Positions 17,895-27,371 of a stretch of 64,000 bases of DNA are shown one piece after another (the stretch's first letter is position 1; the number at the start of each line of letters is the position of its first letter). The notes beneath the pieces were generated by a model that saw nothing but the letters and a program-made list of their open reading frames with translations, ran no database searches and had not been told where the DNA came from. Source of the stretch: Bradyrhizobium sp. 139 (GTDB lineage: Bacteria; Pseudomonadota; Alphaproteobacteria; Rhizobiales; Xanthobacteraceae). The position numbers and the translations under genes were made by a program. The stretch is taken from positions 119,598 through 183,597 of the forward strand of contig NZ_JADPKS010000023.1 of assembly GCF_023074175.1 (NCBI RefSeq). Direction: 5' to 3'.

Positions 17895-19272
17895 GTTTCG
17901 CCGCTTCCCGTCCTGCGATCCGCCCGAACACGCTGCCGATGGTCATGCCCATACCGGCGGCATAACCCTTGCCGAGCACGTTGCCGGCCATGATCTCGCC
18001 CGCCGCGAACATGTTGGCCGACGGCTTGCCGTCAGCCATCAGCATGCGCGCCTCCTTGTTCACGCGCGTGCCGAGATAGGTGAAGGTGATGCCGGGCCGC
18101 ACCGGGTAGGCGAGATAAGGCGGCGTCTCGATCCGCCTTGCCCAGTGCGTCTTGGGCGGCGTGATGCCTTCAGTCACACAGTCGTCCAGGATAGTATGGT
18201 CGAAGGTGCCGGGCCGCACTGCCGCGTTGAACTCGGTGATCGTATTCTCCAGCGCGGCGGGATCGAGCTCTAGCTTGCCGGCGAGCTCGGCGACCGTCTG
18301 CCCCCCGATCGGCGGGAACAGCGTCGGCATAAAGCTGGTAACGACAGTGGAATCGAAGATGATGTAGGCGATCTGGTCGGGCTGCGCTGCGACCAACCGG
18401 CCCCAGATCGCATAGCGCTTCGGCCAGATGTCCTCGCCCTCGTCGTAGAAGCGCTGCGCGTGCTTGTTGACGACGATGCCGAACACGACGGAATCGTGGC
18501 GGGTGATGATGCCGCCGTCGAATTTCGGCGCGCGAGCATCGATCGCGACCGCATGACACTGGGTGGGATCGCCGACCTCCTGCACGCCCTGGTCCAGCAG
18601 CATCTTCAGGATCGAGCCGCGATTATAGGGCGTGCCGCGGATCAGGAAATTGTCGGCGGCCTCGCCCCAATATTGCTTCAGCCATTCGATGTTGGCTTCG
18701 AACCCGCCGGCCGCGGCGACCAGCGACGTCGCGCGGATCTCGGTCTTGCCCTTGATCGGCCGTTTCAGGCGCGCGGCGAGAAACATGCCGTCCTCGATCA
18801 CGAGGTCGGTGACTTCGGCGTCGTATTCGACGTCGACGCCGAGTCGCTCGGCGGTGAGATAGAGCGCGTTCAGCATCGCGCGGCCGCCGCCGAGAAAGAA
18901 GGAGTTGGTGCGGCCAAGGCTCAGCGTGCCGCCGAGCGAGGGCTGCCAACGCACGCCCTGCTCCACGATCCAGTTCAGGATGTCCTTGGATTCCCGAATC
19001 ATGTGGCGCGCGAGCACCTCGTCGGTCTGCCCGCCGGTGACGCGCAGCAGATCCTCCCAGAACTCGTCCTCAGTGTAGGGACCGGTCAGGATTTCCGTTG
19101 CCGCGTCATGGGCGCAGCGCATGTTGCGGGTGTGGCGGGTGTTGCCGCCGCGATAGAATTTCGGCGCGCCCTCCAGCACGAGCACCGAGGCACCGCCGTG
19201 GCGCGCCGAGATCGCCGCGCACAGCGCCGCGTTGCCGCCGCCGATCACCAGCACGTCGTATTTGCTGCTCAT
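17881..19272 (-). CDS. tcuA: FAD-dependent tricarballylate dehydrogenase TcuA
   Basis: A 463-residue flavoprotein of the fumarate reductase/succinate dehydrogenase family that oxidises tricarballylate to cis-aconitate in Salmonella; the same reaction is expected here. The FAD-binding Rossmann motif is at the N-terminus (YDVLVIGGGNAALCAAISAR), followed by GGNTRHTRNMRC. The C-terminal FAD motif is FAAGEIMAGNVLGKGYAAGMG. I chose the ATG at 19272. The longer open frame upstream runs through the GntR operator region and has no family character. The neighbours are tcuB (14-bp overlap) and a divergent GntR gene. No TcuC transporter is in the window. Confidence 0.93.
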   Translation of the reverse strand: MSSKYDVLVIGGGNAALCAAISARHGGASVLVLEGAPKFYRGGNTRHTRNMRCAHDAATEILTGPYTEDEFWEDLLRVTGGQTDEVLARHMIRESKDILNWIVEQGVRWQPSLGGTLSLGRTNSFFLGGGRAMLNALYLTAERLGVDVEYDAEVTDLVIEDGMFLAARLKRPIKGKTEIRATSLVAAAGGFEANIEWLKQYWGEAADNFLIRGTPYNRGSILKMLLDQGVQEVGDPTQCHAVAIDARAPKFDGGIITRHDSVVFGIVVNKHAQRFYDEGEDIWPKRYAIWGRLVAAQPDQIAYIIFDSTVVTSFMPTLFPPIGGQTVAELAGKLELDPAALENTITEFNAAVRPGTFDHTILDDCVTEGITPPKTHWARRIETPPYLAYPVRPGITFTYLGTRVNKEARMLMADGKPSANMFAAGEIMAGNVLGKGYAAGMGMTIGSVFGRIAGREAAKHARN

Positions 19273-19349
19273 CCATCTGCCCGATGCGACGAAGTTAAAG
19301 ACATTCTGCTCGCCGGCAGCCCGATCAAGCCAAGCCGCCATTGCGTACT

Positions 19350-19361
19350 TTTGTATACAAA
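19350..19361. promoter_or_regulatory. Palindromic operator in the tcuA-gntR intergenic region
   Basis: TTTGTATACAAA is a perfect 12-bp palindrome, followed at 19363 by ATATACAT, an imperfect half repeat. A GTATAC-centred palindrome is the usual type of site bound by GntR regulators of the FadR/FCD group. It sits between the divergent tcuA and GntR genes, so it probably mediates tricarballylate-responsive repression and autoregulation. Confidence 0.6.
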
Positions 19362-19420
19362 GATATACATCGGCGGTGCAAGCGGCATCTCTGCATGCAT
19401 TGGATGCGCATCGGGGGAAC

Positions 19421-20104
19421 ATGGCCAGAGGCCCGGCAAAGGCAGGCGGATCAATCGCGCGCGGCGGCGGCGTAGCGTTGGGCGAGGCCGTATTCCGGTC
19501 GCTGTGCGAGGCCCTTCAGGCTGGCAGCTATCGCGCCGGTGACCGCCTGCGCGAGGAAGAGGTCGCGCAACGGCTGAAGGTCAGCCGCACGCCGGTGCGG
19601 GAAGCTCTGGGACGGCTCGCCGCGCGGGGCTTCGTCGAGCCCGCCGGTGGCCGTGGGCTGATCGTGCGCAATCTCGATATTTCCGAGGTGCTCGAGCTCT
19701 ACGCCATGCGCGAGATCATGGAAGGCGCCTCCGCCCGGCTTGCCGCCGAGCATGCATCGATGCCGGAGATCGACGCGCTCAGGGATATCGAGCAGGCCTT
19801 TGTCGAGGCGTCCGCGACCGACGCGGCCGAGATGGCGAGGCTCAACCGCGCCTTTCACGAAGCCATCTGCCGCGCCGCACGCAACCGCTATCTCGACAAT
19901 GCCTCGCGCGAATTACAGGACTGGATCGCGCTGCTCGGTCCCACCACCTTCACGGTGTCAGGCCGTCCCGCGACCAGCCACGGGGAACATCAGGCCATCG
20001 TTGAGGCGATCGCCGCGCGCGACGGCGACAAATCGGAACAACTCGCCCGTGCCCACATTCGCGAAGCGCTACGCTGTCGGCTGAAGCTGCTGCAGAAGCA
20101 GTAG
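19421..20104 (+). CDS. GntR-family regulator (FadR/FCD subgroup), probable TcuR-like regulator
   Basis: A 227-residue regulator. The winged helix at about 18-85 includes LREEEVAQRLKVSRTPVREA and LAARGFVEPAGGRGLIV. The C-terminal FCD effector domain carries the metal/ligand residues in EILYAMRE-like and NRAFHEAICRAARNRYL motifs and a late HGEHQAIVEAI. The ATG at 19421 is preceded by GGGGGA. An upstream in-frame extension lacks support. It is divergent from tcuAB and therefore the likely local regulator. Salmonella TcuR is LysR-type, so this would be a different control protein. Confidence 0.88.
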   Translation: MARGPAKAGGSIARGGGVALGEAVFRSLCEALQAGSYRAGDRLREEEVAQRLKVSRTPVREALGRLAARGFVEPAGGRGLIVRNLDISEVLELYAMREIMEGASARLAAEHASMPEIDALRDIEQAFVEASATDAAEMARLNRAFHEAICRAARNRYLDNASRELQDWIALLGPTTFTVSGRPATSHGEHQAIVEAIAARDGDKSEQLARAHIREALRCRLKLLQKQ

Positions 20105-20117
20105 CAGAGCGCGGCAC

Positions 20118-20591
20118 TCAGGCGACCAGTTCTGCGGCAATCGCCTTCAACACGTCCCGCACGTCGCGTGGACTGAGCCGCACCTGCAGTCCGCGCTGAC
20201 CGCCATTGACGTACACATGGTCATGCGCGAGCGCGCTCTGCTCGATCACGGTGCGTACCGGTTTCCGCTGCCCGAACGGGCTGATGCCGCCGACCTTGAA
20301 TCCGGTGACGCGCTCGGCCTCAGGCGGCTTCATCATCTGCGCCGACTTGCCGTTCGTCGCGGCGGCGAGCTTCTTCATCGAGATTTCCTGGTCGGACGGA
20401 ACGATCACGCAGACCGGCTTGCCGTCGACCAGCGCCATCAGCGTCTTCAAGACGCGCGCCGGATCCTCGCCGAGCGCAGCGGCCGCCTGAAGGCCGATGC
20501 TTTCGGCGTCGGGATCGTAATCATAGGTGTGGACGGTGAAGGCGACGCCGGCGGCCGTGAGCGCGCGCGTGGCTGGGGTGGCTTTGGACAT
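20118..20591 (-). CDS. ybaK: YbaK/EbsC-family aminoacyl-tRNA deacylase
   Basis: A 157-residue cytoplasmic editing protein that hydrolyses Cys-tRNA(Pro) and related misacylated tRNAs. Family motifs are VLKTLMALVDGKPVCVIVPS, the substrate-positioning lysine region in EISMKKLAAATNGKSAQM, and GGISPFGQRKPVRTVIE. It covers the whole family length. The gene is convergent with the GntR gene (13-bp gap) and upstream of a REP-like hairpin. Confidence 0.92.
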   Translation of the reverse strand: MSKATPATRALTAAGVAFTVHTYDYDPDAESIGLQAAAALGEDPARVLKTLMALVDGKPVCVIVPSDQEISMKKLAAATNGKSAQMMKPPEAERVTGFKVGGISPFGQRKPVRTVIEQSALAHDHVYVNGGQRGLQVRLSPRDVRDVLKAIAAELVA

Positions 20592-20668
20592 GCGCCACGT
20601 CTACCACCGTCATTGCAAGGAGCGAAGCGACGGCGAGGCAGAGACATGTATGCGCCACATACTCAGCC

Positions 20669-20695
20669 GTCGTCCCGGCGAACCGCCGGGACGAC
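20669..20695. repeat. Perfect 12-bp inverted repeat (REP-like / terminator hairpin)
   Basis: GTCGTCCCGGCG is followed by AAC and its exact reverse complement, giving a 12-bp stem with a 3-base loop. Just before it (about 20610-20640) is half of a second common alphaproteobacterial repeat (tcattgcaaggagcgaagcgac). It lies between the fdsA stop and the ybaK start and may terminate the formate dehydrogenase message. Confidence 0.7.
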
Positions 20696-20739
20696 AGCGG
20701 TGGCTTGGCGAAGCCGTGCCGCCAAACGACGACAGGGCC

Positions 20740-23508
20740 CTACTCCGCCGCGTCCCGCATCTCCGCGCGCTCGGCCCTGGCCGCGCAGAACTTGAACTCC
20801 GGTATCTTGCCGAACGGATCGAGCGCCGGATTGGTGAGGAGATTGGCCGCCGCTTCCGCGTAGCAGAACGGCATGAACACCATGTTCTCCGGCACGTCGC
20901 GATCCGAGCGGACCTTGACCTCGACCGCACCGCGGCGGGTCTCCAGCCGGATGAAATCGCCGGGCGCGAGCTTCTTCTTGCGCATGTCCTTCGGCGACAT
21001 GAACGCGACCGCCTCCGGCTCGATCTGGTCGAGCACCTGGGCGCGGCGCGTCATCGAGCCGGTGTGCCAATGCTCCAGCACGCGGCCGGTCGACAGCACC
21101 ATCGGATATTCCGCATCGGGGATCTCGTCCGGTGGGATCACCTTGGCCGGCACGATCTTGCCGCGGCCGCTCGCGGTCGGGAAGCCCGTGGTGAAGATGA
21201 TCTCGTTGCCCGGCTTGTCGGGATCGTCGACCGGATAGGTGACCGCGCCTTCGCGGACCAGCCGCTCCCAGGTGATGTTCTTCAGCGATGGCATCAATTC
21301 CGCCATCTCGGTAAAGACCTCGCCGGGGCCGGAGTAATTCCAGGGCAGGCCCATGCGCTTGCCGACCTCCTGGATGATCCAGAGATCCTGCCGCGCATCG
21401 CCGGGCGGCTTGATCACCTGGCGTGCGAGCTGCACGCGGCGATCGGTGTTGGTGAAGGAACCGTCCTTCTCCGCAAAGGCCGAGGCCGGCAGGATCACGT
21501 CGGCGTGGAACGCAGTCTCGGTGACGAACAGATCCTGCACCACGAGATGATCGAGCATGGCAAGCGCGTGCCGTGCATGCTGGAGATCGGGATCGGACAT
21601 CGCGGGGTTCTCGCCCTCGATATACATGCCCTTGATCTCGCCCGCATGGATCGCGTTCATGATCTCGACCACGGTCAGGCCGCGGACGGGATCGAGATCC
21701 TGCTGCCAGAGCTTTTCGAAGGCACCGCGCAGGTCGTCGCGGCCGACCGGTTGATAGTCCGGCAGGAACATCGGAATCAGGCCGGCGTCCGAGGCGCCCT
21801 GCACGTTGTTCTGGCCGCGCAGCGGATGCAGACCGGTGCCGGGGCGGCCGACCTGGCCGGTGATCAGCGCCAGCGCGATCAGGCAGCGCGCATTATCGGT
21901 GCCGTGAACGTGCTGGCTGATGCCCATACCCCAGAAGATGATCGAGGATTTCGCGCGAGCATAGGTCCGCGCCACCTCGCGCAGCGTTTGCGCCGGGACG
22001 CCGCAGATCGGCTCCATCTTCTCCGGCGTGAATTCCTTGATCTTCTCCTTGAGATCCTCGAAACCCTCGGTGTAACCGGCGATGTACTGATCGTCAGTCA
22101 GGCCTTCGGTGATGATCGTGTTGATCATCGCGTTCAGCATGGCGACGTCGGAGCCGGGCTTGAATTGCAGATGCCTGGTCGCATGGCGCGACAGCGTCTG
22201 CCGCCGCGGATCCATCACGAACAGCTTTGCGCCATTCTGCTTGACCGCGTTCTTGATGAAGGTCGCGGCGACCGGATGGTTCACGGTCGGATTGGCGCCG
22301 ATCACGATGATGACCTCGGCATCCATCGCAGCCGAGAACGGCGCCGACACCGCGCCGGAGCTCAGACCCTCGAACAGCGCTGCCACCGACGAGGCGTGGC
22401 ACAGACGGGTGCAGTGGTCGACATTGTTCGAACCGAAGCCGGTGCGTACCAGCTTCTGGAACAGATAGGCCTCTTCGTTCGAGCCCTTGGCCGAGCCGAA
22501 GCCGGCCAGCGCCTTCACACCGTTGGTGTCGCGGATCTTGACCAGGCCCTTGGCGGCGATGTCGAGCGCTTCCTCCCAGCTGGCTTCACGGAAATGGGTA
22601 AAGGGATTGGCGGGATCGACCTGGTCGTTGGCATCCTTCTTCGCATTGGGCAGCCGCACCAGGGGCTTGGTCAGACGATGCGGATGGTGGATGTAGTCGA
22701 AGCCGAAGCGGCCCTTGACACAAAGACGATTGTGGTTGGCGGGGCCATCGCGGCCCTCGGCATAGATCACCTTCTCGTCCTTGACCTCATAGGTCACCTG
22801 GCAGCCGACGCCGCAGAACGGGCAGAGCGAATCCACCTTCTTGTCCGCGTAGGTCACACGGGTCTGCTTCTCATCCAGCATCACGGCCGGCATCAGCGCG
22901 CCGGTCGGACAGGCTTGCACGCATTCGCCGCAAGCCACGCAGGTGGACTCGCCCATGGGGTCGTCGAAATCGAACACGATCTTCGAGCCATGGTTGCGGT
23001 AGGCCATGCCGATGACATCGTTGACCTGGACCTCGCGGCAGGCGCGCACGCACAGGCCGCACTGGATGCAGGCATCGAGATTGACGCGCATCGCCGGATG
23101 GCTGGCGTCGGTTGCCCAGCGCTCCGCCGCGGGAAAGCGGCTCTCGGTGACGCCTGTCGTCTCGGCCCAGTGCCAGAATTTCGACTCCGGATCGTGCGAG
23201 GTCTCGCGCGCCGGCTGGTCGGCGACGAGCAGCTCCATCACCATTTTTTGCGCGGAAACCGCACGTGCGGACTCGGTCTTCACTTTCATGCCGACCGACG
23301 GGGTGCGCTTGCAGGACGCGGCGAGCACGCGCTCGCCCTCGATCTCGACCATGCAGGCGCGGCAATTGCCGTCGGGGCGATAGTCCGGTGCGGGCGAATA
23401 ACAGAGATGCGGGATCTCGCGGCCCTGGCGCTTGGCCACCTGCCAGATGGTCTCGCCAGCGGTGGCCTCGACCTGCTTGCCGTCGAGCTCGAACGTAATT
23501 TTGGTCAT
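20740..23508 (-). CDS. fdsA: NAD-dependent formate dehydrogenase, molybdenum catalytic subunit
   Basis: A 922-residue cytoplasmic enzyme subunit oxidising formate to CO2. The N-terminal 2Fe-2S domain has Cys36, Cys49, Cys52 and Cys66. A NuoG-like His-Cys region and two 4Fe-4S motifs follow (CIQCGLCVRACREV, CVACGECVQACPTGA). The Mo-bisMGD domain opens with CPFCGVGC and ends with an MGD-binding C-terminus (VLSTGRVLEHWHTGSMTRR). The Mo ligand is Cys370 followed by His371 in DHCTRLCHASS, so this is a cysteine and not a selenocysteine enzyme. The start overlaps the fdsB stop by 4 bp (ATGA). Confidence 0.96.
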   Translation of the reverse strand: MTKITFELDGKQVEATAGETIWQVAKRQGREIPHLCYSPAPDYRPDGNCRACMVEIEGERVLAASCKRTPSVGMKVKTESARAVSAQKMVMELLVADQPARETSHDPESKFWHWAETTGVTESRFPAAERWATDASHPAMRVNLDACIQCGLCVRACREVQVNDVIGMAYRNHGSKIVFDFDDPMGESTCVACGECVQACPTGALMPAVMLDEKQTRVTYADKKVDSLCPFCGVGCQVTYEVKDEKVIYAEGRDGPANHNRLCVKGRFGFDYIHHPHRLTKPLVRLPNAKKDANDQVDPANPFTHFREASWEEALDIAAKGLVKIRDTNGVKALAGFGSAKGSNEEAYLFQKLVRTGFGSNNVDHCTRLCHASSVAALFEGLSSGAVSAPFSAAMDAEVIIVIGANPTVNHPVAATFIKNAVKQNGAKLFVMDPRRQTLSRHATRHLQFKPGSDVAMLNAMINTIITEGLTDDQYIAGYTEGFEDLKEKIKEFTPEKMEPICGVPAQTLREVARTYARAKSSIIFWGMGISQHVHGTDNARCLIALALITGQVGRPGTGLHPLRGQNNVQGASDAGLIPMFLPDYQPVGRDDLRGAFEKLWQQDLDPVRGLTVVEIMNAIHAGEIKGMYIEGENPAMSDPDLQHARHALAMLDHLVVQDLFVTETAFHADVILPASAFAEKDGSFTNTDRRVQLARQVIKPPGDARQDLWIIQEVGKRMGLPWNYSGPGEVFTEMAELMPSLKNITWERLVREGAVTYPVDDPDKPGNEIIFTTGFPTASGRGKIVPAKVIPPDEIPDAEYPMVLSTGRVLEHWHTGSMTRRAQVLDQIEPEAVAFMSPKDMRKKKLAPGDFIRLETRRGAVEVKVRSDRDVPENMVFMPFCYAEAAANLLTNPALDPFGKIPEFKFCAARAERAEMRDAAE

Positions 23509-25208
23509 TCGGCCGCTTCCTTGAACTCGTCAGGGAAATATTTGATCACGGTTGAAAGCGGGTTCGACGCCGCCTGTCCGAGCCCGCAGATCGAGGCATC
23601 GCGCATCGCCTGACTCAATTCGTCCAGAAGTGCGCGGTTCCAGACCGGCTTCTGCATCAGAAGCGCCGCCTTCTGGGTGCCGACGCGACACGGCGTGCAC
23701 TGGCCGCAGCTCTCGTCCTCGAAAAATTTCATCAGGTTCAGCGCTGCGGCTTTCACGCTGTCCTGCTGCGACAGGATCACGATCGCGGCCGAACCGATGA
23801 AGCAGCCGTATTTCTCCAACGTGCCGAAATCGAGCGGGATGTCGTCCATCGCGGCCGGCAAAATGCCGCCCGACGCGCCTCCCGGCAGGTACGCGTAGAA
23901 CTGATGGCCATCGGCCATGCCGCCGCAATATTCGTCGATCAGTTCGCGCACGGTGATCCCGGCGGGCGCGAGCTTCATGCCTGGAGTCTTGACGCGACCC
24001 GAGACCGAGAAGCTGCGCAGGCCATGACGCTCGTGGCGGCCGTGACCCTTCCACCAGTCGGCGCCCTTCTCGACGATGTCGCGCACCCACCACAGTGTTT
24101 CGATGTTGTTGATCAGCGTCGGCAGGCCGAACAGCCCGACCTGGAACGGATAAGGCGGCTTGTGCCTGGGCAGGCCGCGCTTGCCCTCGATGCTTTCGAG
24201 CAGCGAGGATTCCTCGCCGCAGATGTAGGCGCCGGCACCGCGCCGCATATGCAGCGTCGGGCCGCCCGCCGGCAGTTTGGCGATTTCACGATCGAGGATC
24301 GCGCGCGCCGCCGGATATTCGTCGCGGATGTAGATATAGATGTCGGAGGCCTGCACCACATGCGCGCCGATCAGCATGCCCTCGATGAAGCGGTGCGGAT
24401 CGCTTTCGAGATAGACGCGGTCCTTGAACGTGCCGGGCTCGCCCTCGTCGCCGTTGATCGCCATCAGCCGCGGGCCGGGCTCCCCCAGCACCGCGCGCCA
24501 TTTGCGCCCGGTCGGAAAGCCGGCACCGCCAAGACCGCGCAGCGAAGCATCGTCGAGCGCCTTCAGGAGATCGTCGGTCGACAGTTCACCGGAACGCAGT
24601 CGATTGAGCAGCTTGTAGCCGCCGCCAGCGACATAGGCGTCGTAATCGACATATTTCGGCAGATGCGCGTGGGTGTCGCCGGCCTTCGCCGCCGCCAACA
24701 CGCTATCGACCGTGGCGCGGTCGACGAAGTTGTGACCCACTTCTGCCGCAGGCGCCGTATCGCAGCGGCCGACGCAGGGCGCGCGCACCACGCGGATGCC
24801 GGGGCCCGCCGAACTCTGAAGATCCTCGAGCAGCTTCTCAGCCCCGAGCATCGCGCAGGTGAGTGAATCGCAGACGCGGATCGTCAGCAGTGCGATTTCG
24901 GGCTCGCCCTCCTTCACCACGTCGAAATGCGCATAGAACGTCGCGGTCTCGAACACTTCGGCGAAGGCGAGCTTCATCTCGTCGGCGAGCGCCGCGAGAT
25001 GCGCGGCCGAGATCTGGTGATATCTATCCTGGATCAGGTGCATATATTCGATCAGCAGGTCGCGCCGCCGCGGGCGGTCGCCAAGCAGGGTCTCGATCTC
25101 GTGCGCGGCCGTGGGGTCAACCTGCCGGCCCTTGGGCGTGGCCTTGGCTCGCTTCCGTCCCTCGCCCGGATGTTCGAACGAGCGGATTTGTTGCACGTCG
25201 TGGCTCAT
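23505..25208 (-). CDS. fdsB: Formate dehydrogenase FdsG-FdsB fusion (NADH-producing subunit)
   Basis: A 567-residue fusion of the NuoE-like and NuoF-like parts. Residues about 30-175 are the thioredoxin-like 2Fe-2S domain (VCDSLTCAMLGAE, APCVGRCDTAP). The rest is the FMN/NAD-binding NuoF-like domain with GLGGAGFPTGRKW, INGDEGEPGTFKDR and CGEESSLLESIEGKRG. A C-terminal 4Fe-4S site follows in ESCGQCTPCRVGTQ. It would pass electrons from FdsA to NAD+. I use the ATG at 25208; the alternative one codon upstream is a TTG. It is the first gene of the fdsB-fdsA pair. Confidence 0.95.
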   Translation of the reverse strand: MSHDVQQIRSFEHPGEGRKRAKATPKGRQVDPTAAHEIETLLGDRPRRRDLLIEYMHLIQDRYHQISAAHLAALADEMKLAFAEVFETATFYAHFDVVKEGEPEIALLTIRVCDSLTCAMLGAEKLLEDLQSSAGPGIRVVRAPCVGRCDTAPAAEVGHNFVDRATVDSVLAAAKAGDTHAHLPKYVDYDAYVAGGGYKLLNRLRSGELSTDDLLKALDDASLRGLGGAGFPTGRKWRAVLGEPGPRLMAINGDEGEPGTFKDRVYLESDPHRFIEGMLIGAHVVQASDIYIYIRDEYPAARAILDREIAKLPAGGPTLHMRRGAGAYICGEESSLLESIEGKRGLPRHKPPYPFQVGLFGLPTLINNIETLWWVRDIVEKGADWWKGHGRHERHGLRSFSVSGRVKTPGMKLAPAGITVRELIDEYCGGMADGHQFYAYLPGGASGGILPAAMDDIPLDFGTLEKYGCFIGSAAIVILSQQDSVKAAALNLMKFFEDESCGQCTPCRVGTQKAALLMQKPVWNRALLDELSQAMRDASICGLGQAASNPLSTVIKYFPDEFKEAAE

Positions 25209-25359
25209 CAATGCGTCTCGTCACTCTTCCTTAGAACAAACCCAAGTCTAGCTCCTGGCATACCAGATGCCAAGAGAATTCATGCGTTCCGATAAGCATT
25301 TAAGGGGCATGCAGCCGCCAGGCTCCATGCCCCTCATCGACACTCGATCCGGCGTTGTC

Positions 25360-25635
25360 TCACGTCTTGCTCATGCACTCTTCGATGTAGAACCAGCGGT
25401 CGTCGCCGGCGAGACCCTTGGATTTCACATCGGCGCGACAGGCCTTGAGCTTTGGCTTGTTGGCCGCCCACTTCGCCTTCATGTCCTTCAGCTTCTGCAT
25501 GGTGAGCTTGATCTTGCCAGGCTTGGCTTCGGTCGTTGCAGCAGGCGCCGCCGGTGTCGTTGTCGTCTGCGCGGATGCGGTATGAAGACCAGCGACGAGC
25601 AACACGGCCGCAAGGCAAATTCGGGTGCGAAGCAT
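25360..25635 (-). CDS. Small secreted PsiF-like protein
   Basis: A 91-residue protein with a signal peptide (MLRTRICLAAVLLVAGLHTA, cleavage near ASA). A Thr/Ala/Pro linker is followed by a domain ending KLKACRADVKSKGLAGDDRW and YIEECMSKT. The two cysteines and the 'C-A-D-K-GL-GD-R...C' spacing resemble the PsiF repeat. It lies between the formate dehydrogenase genes and the MFS transporter on the same strand, but spacing (about 150 bp and 83 bp) suggests its own signals. Function is unknown; the periplasm is likely. Confidence 0.6.
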   Translation of the reverse strand: MLRTRICLAAVLLVAGLHTASAQTTTTPAAPAATTEAKPGKIKLTMQKLKDMKAKWAANKPKLKACRADVKSKGLAGDDRWFYIEECMSKT

Positions 25636-25718
25636 TTAAATCCCCCAAGTCCCATTTCTTGATGATGTCTAAAAGGCGAACGCCGCGGGATGAGCATCCC
25701 GCGACGTTGGGTTTGCGA

Positions 25719-27371
25719 TCAGAGGATCTTAACCGCGCTCTCGAGCGTCTTGTACACACCCCACGCCAGCGGGACGCCGACGAAGAGCCAGAACAGCGCC
25801 GCTTTCGTATCGAGGCCGCCGGTGCCGATTCCGAACGAGCCCGTCTGAACCGTATTGGCGCCGGCGCCTGCCGCCTGCAGCTTCGCGACTTCGGCTTCGT
25901 TCATGTACCATTTCGAGTCGACCGGCTTGATCAGGTAGTTGCAGATGATGCCGGCGATCAGCATCGCACAGAGAATGTACATGGTCGTGTTGTAGAGCTG
26001 GTCACGCGGCACGCCCGCTGCGAGCTGGAACTCGCGGATGTAGTTCACGACAACGGGGCCGATGATGCCCGCGGTGGACCACGCCGTCAGCAGCCGGCCG
26101 TGGATCGCGCCGACGAACTGGGTGCCGAACATATCGGCCAGATAAGCCGGCACCGTGGAGAAGCCGCCGCCATACATCGACAGGATGATGCCGAAGCCGA
26201 GCACGAAGAGCATCTTCGAGCCCATCGCCGCAAACGTCGGCGCCAGTGCGTAGAGCACGATGCCGAGGATAAAGAACGTGTAATACGTATTCTTGCGGCC
26301 GATATAGTCAGACAACGACGCCCAGACGAAGCGGCCGCCGATGTTGAACAGTGACAGCAGGCCCGCGAAGCCCGCCGCGATTCCGGCGATGACAGTCTTC
26401 TGCTCGACCGAGAGCTGACCAAAGGCGAGCTCCGGATGGCCGATCAGCTTGCCGGCGAAGATCTCCTGCAGCATCGGAGAGGCCATGCCGATCACGCCGA
26501 TGCCGGCCGACACGTTCAGGCACAGCACCCACCAGATCAGCCAGAACTGCGGCGTCTTGTGCGCGTTGTCGAGATGGACGTGATGCTCGGAGATCATTGT
26601 CTTCTTCTCGCTCGGCGGCGTCCAGCCGTCAGGCTTCCAGCCGGCCGGCGTCACGCGGTAGGCGAAAGCGCCGATTGTCATGAAGACGAAATAGACGATG
26701 CCCATCACGAGGAAGGACTTCCACACGCCGACATCGGTCGGTGTCTTGAAGTAGTTGATCAGGATGTTGGCAAACGGTGCACCGATCATGGCGCCGCCGC
26801 CGAAACCCATGATCGCCATACCGGTCGCCATGCCGCGGCGATCGGGAAACCATTTGATCAGCGTGGACACAGGCGAGATGTAGCCGAGGCCAAGGCCGAT
26901 GCCGCCGATCACGCCGGACCCCAGCCACATCAGCCAGAGCTGGTGGGTGTAGATTCCGATCGCACCGAGGAACAGGCCGCCGCACCAGCAGATCGCCGCG
27001 ACGAAACCGGCCTTGCGCGGACCAGCCCGTTCGAGCCAGCCGCCCCAAACTGCAGCGGCAACGCCGAGCACGACGAAGAACAAGGTGAACATCCAGCCGA
27101 GGCTTGCGACCTTCCAATCGCAGCTAGTGGTGAAGAGCTCCTGCCACAGCGACATATCCGGGCACGCCTTCGGCGCGGTCACTCCGATCGCGCGCGACAG
27201 CGGCAGCCAGAACACCGAGAAGCCGTAGGCCATGCCGATGCAGAGATGGATGCACAGTGCAGCCGGCGGCACCAGCCAGCGATTGAAGCCGGCCTTTGCG
27301 ACCGTATGGTCGCGATCGAGAATTCCCGCGCCAGCGCCCGAAATTGTTCCAGCGCTTTCGATAGTAGCCAT
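25719..27371 (-). CDS. OFA-family MFS transporter (oxalate/formate antiporter type)
   Basis: A 550-residue twelve-helix membrane transporter. The opening CIHLCIGMAYGFSVFWLPLS, the WFPDRRGMATGMAIMGFGGGA signature of OFA permeases and the central ADMFGTQFVGAIHGRL motif support the family. A cytoplasmic insert around residues 255-275 and a C-terminal extra hydrophobic segment (about 525-545) make it longer than the usual 400-450 residues. A good GGGGAGGAA ribosome-binding site precedes the ATG at 27371. Its place beside formate dehydrogenase suggests formate or oxalate as substrate, but the substrate is not proven. Confidence 0.9.
   Translation of the reverse strand: MATIESAGTISGAGAGILDRDHTVAKAGFNRWLVPPAALCIHLCIGMAYGFSVFWLPLSRAIGVTAPKACPDMSLWQELFTTSCDWKVASLGWMFTLFFVVLGVAAAVWGGWLERAGPRKAGFVAAICWCGGLFLGAIGIYTHQLWLMWLGSGVIGGIGLGLGYISPVSTLIKWFPDRRGMATGMAIMGFGGGAMIGAPFANILINYFKTPTDVGVWKSFLVMGIVYFVFMTIGAFAYRVTPAGWKPDGWTPPSEKKTMISEHHVHLDNAHKTPQFWLIWWVLCLNVSAGIGVIGMASPMLQEIFAGKLIGHPELAFGQLSVEQKTVIAGIAAGFAGLLSLFNIGGRFVWASLSDYIGRKNTYYTFFILGIVLYALAPTFAAMGSKMLFVLGFGIILSMYGGGFSTVPAYLADMFGTQFVGAIHGRLLTAWSTAGIIGPVVVNYIREFQLAAGVPRDQLYNTTMYILCAMLIAGIICNYLIKPVDSKWYMNEAEVAKLQAAGAGANTVQTGSFGIGTGGLDTKAALFWLFVGVPLAWGVYKTLESAVKIL

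Noticed and set aside
20740..23508. Possible selenocysteine formate dehydrogenase
   Set aside because: The active-site residue is encoded as Cys370 and the frame has no internal TGA, so no recoding is needed.
20527..23613. A 1028-codon plus-strand open frame antisense to fdsA
   Set aside because: It mirrors the codon structure of fdsA, whose iron-sulfur and molybdopterin motifs are unmistakable. The antisense product has no family character and no ribosome-binding site.
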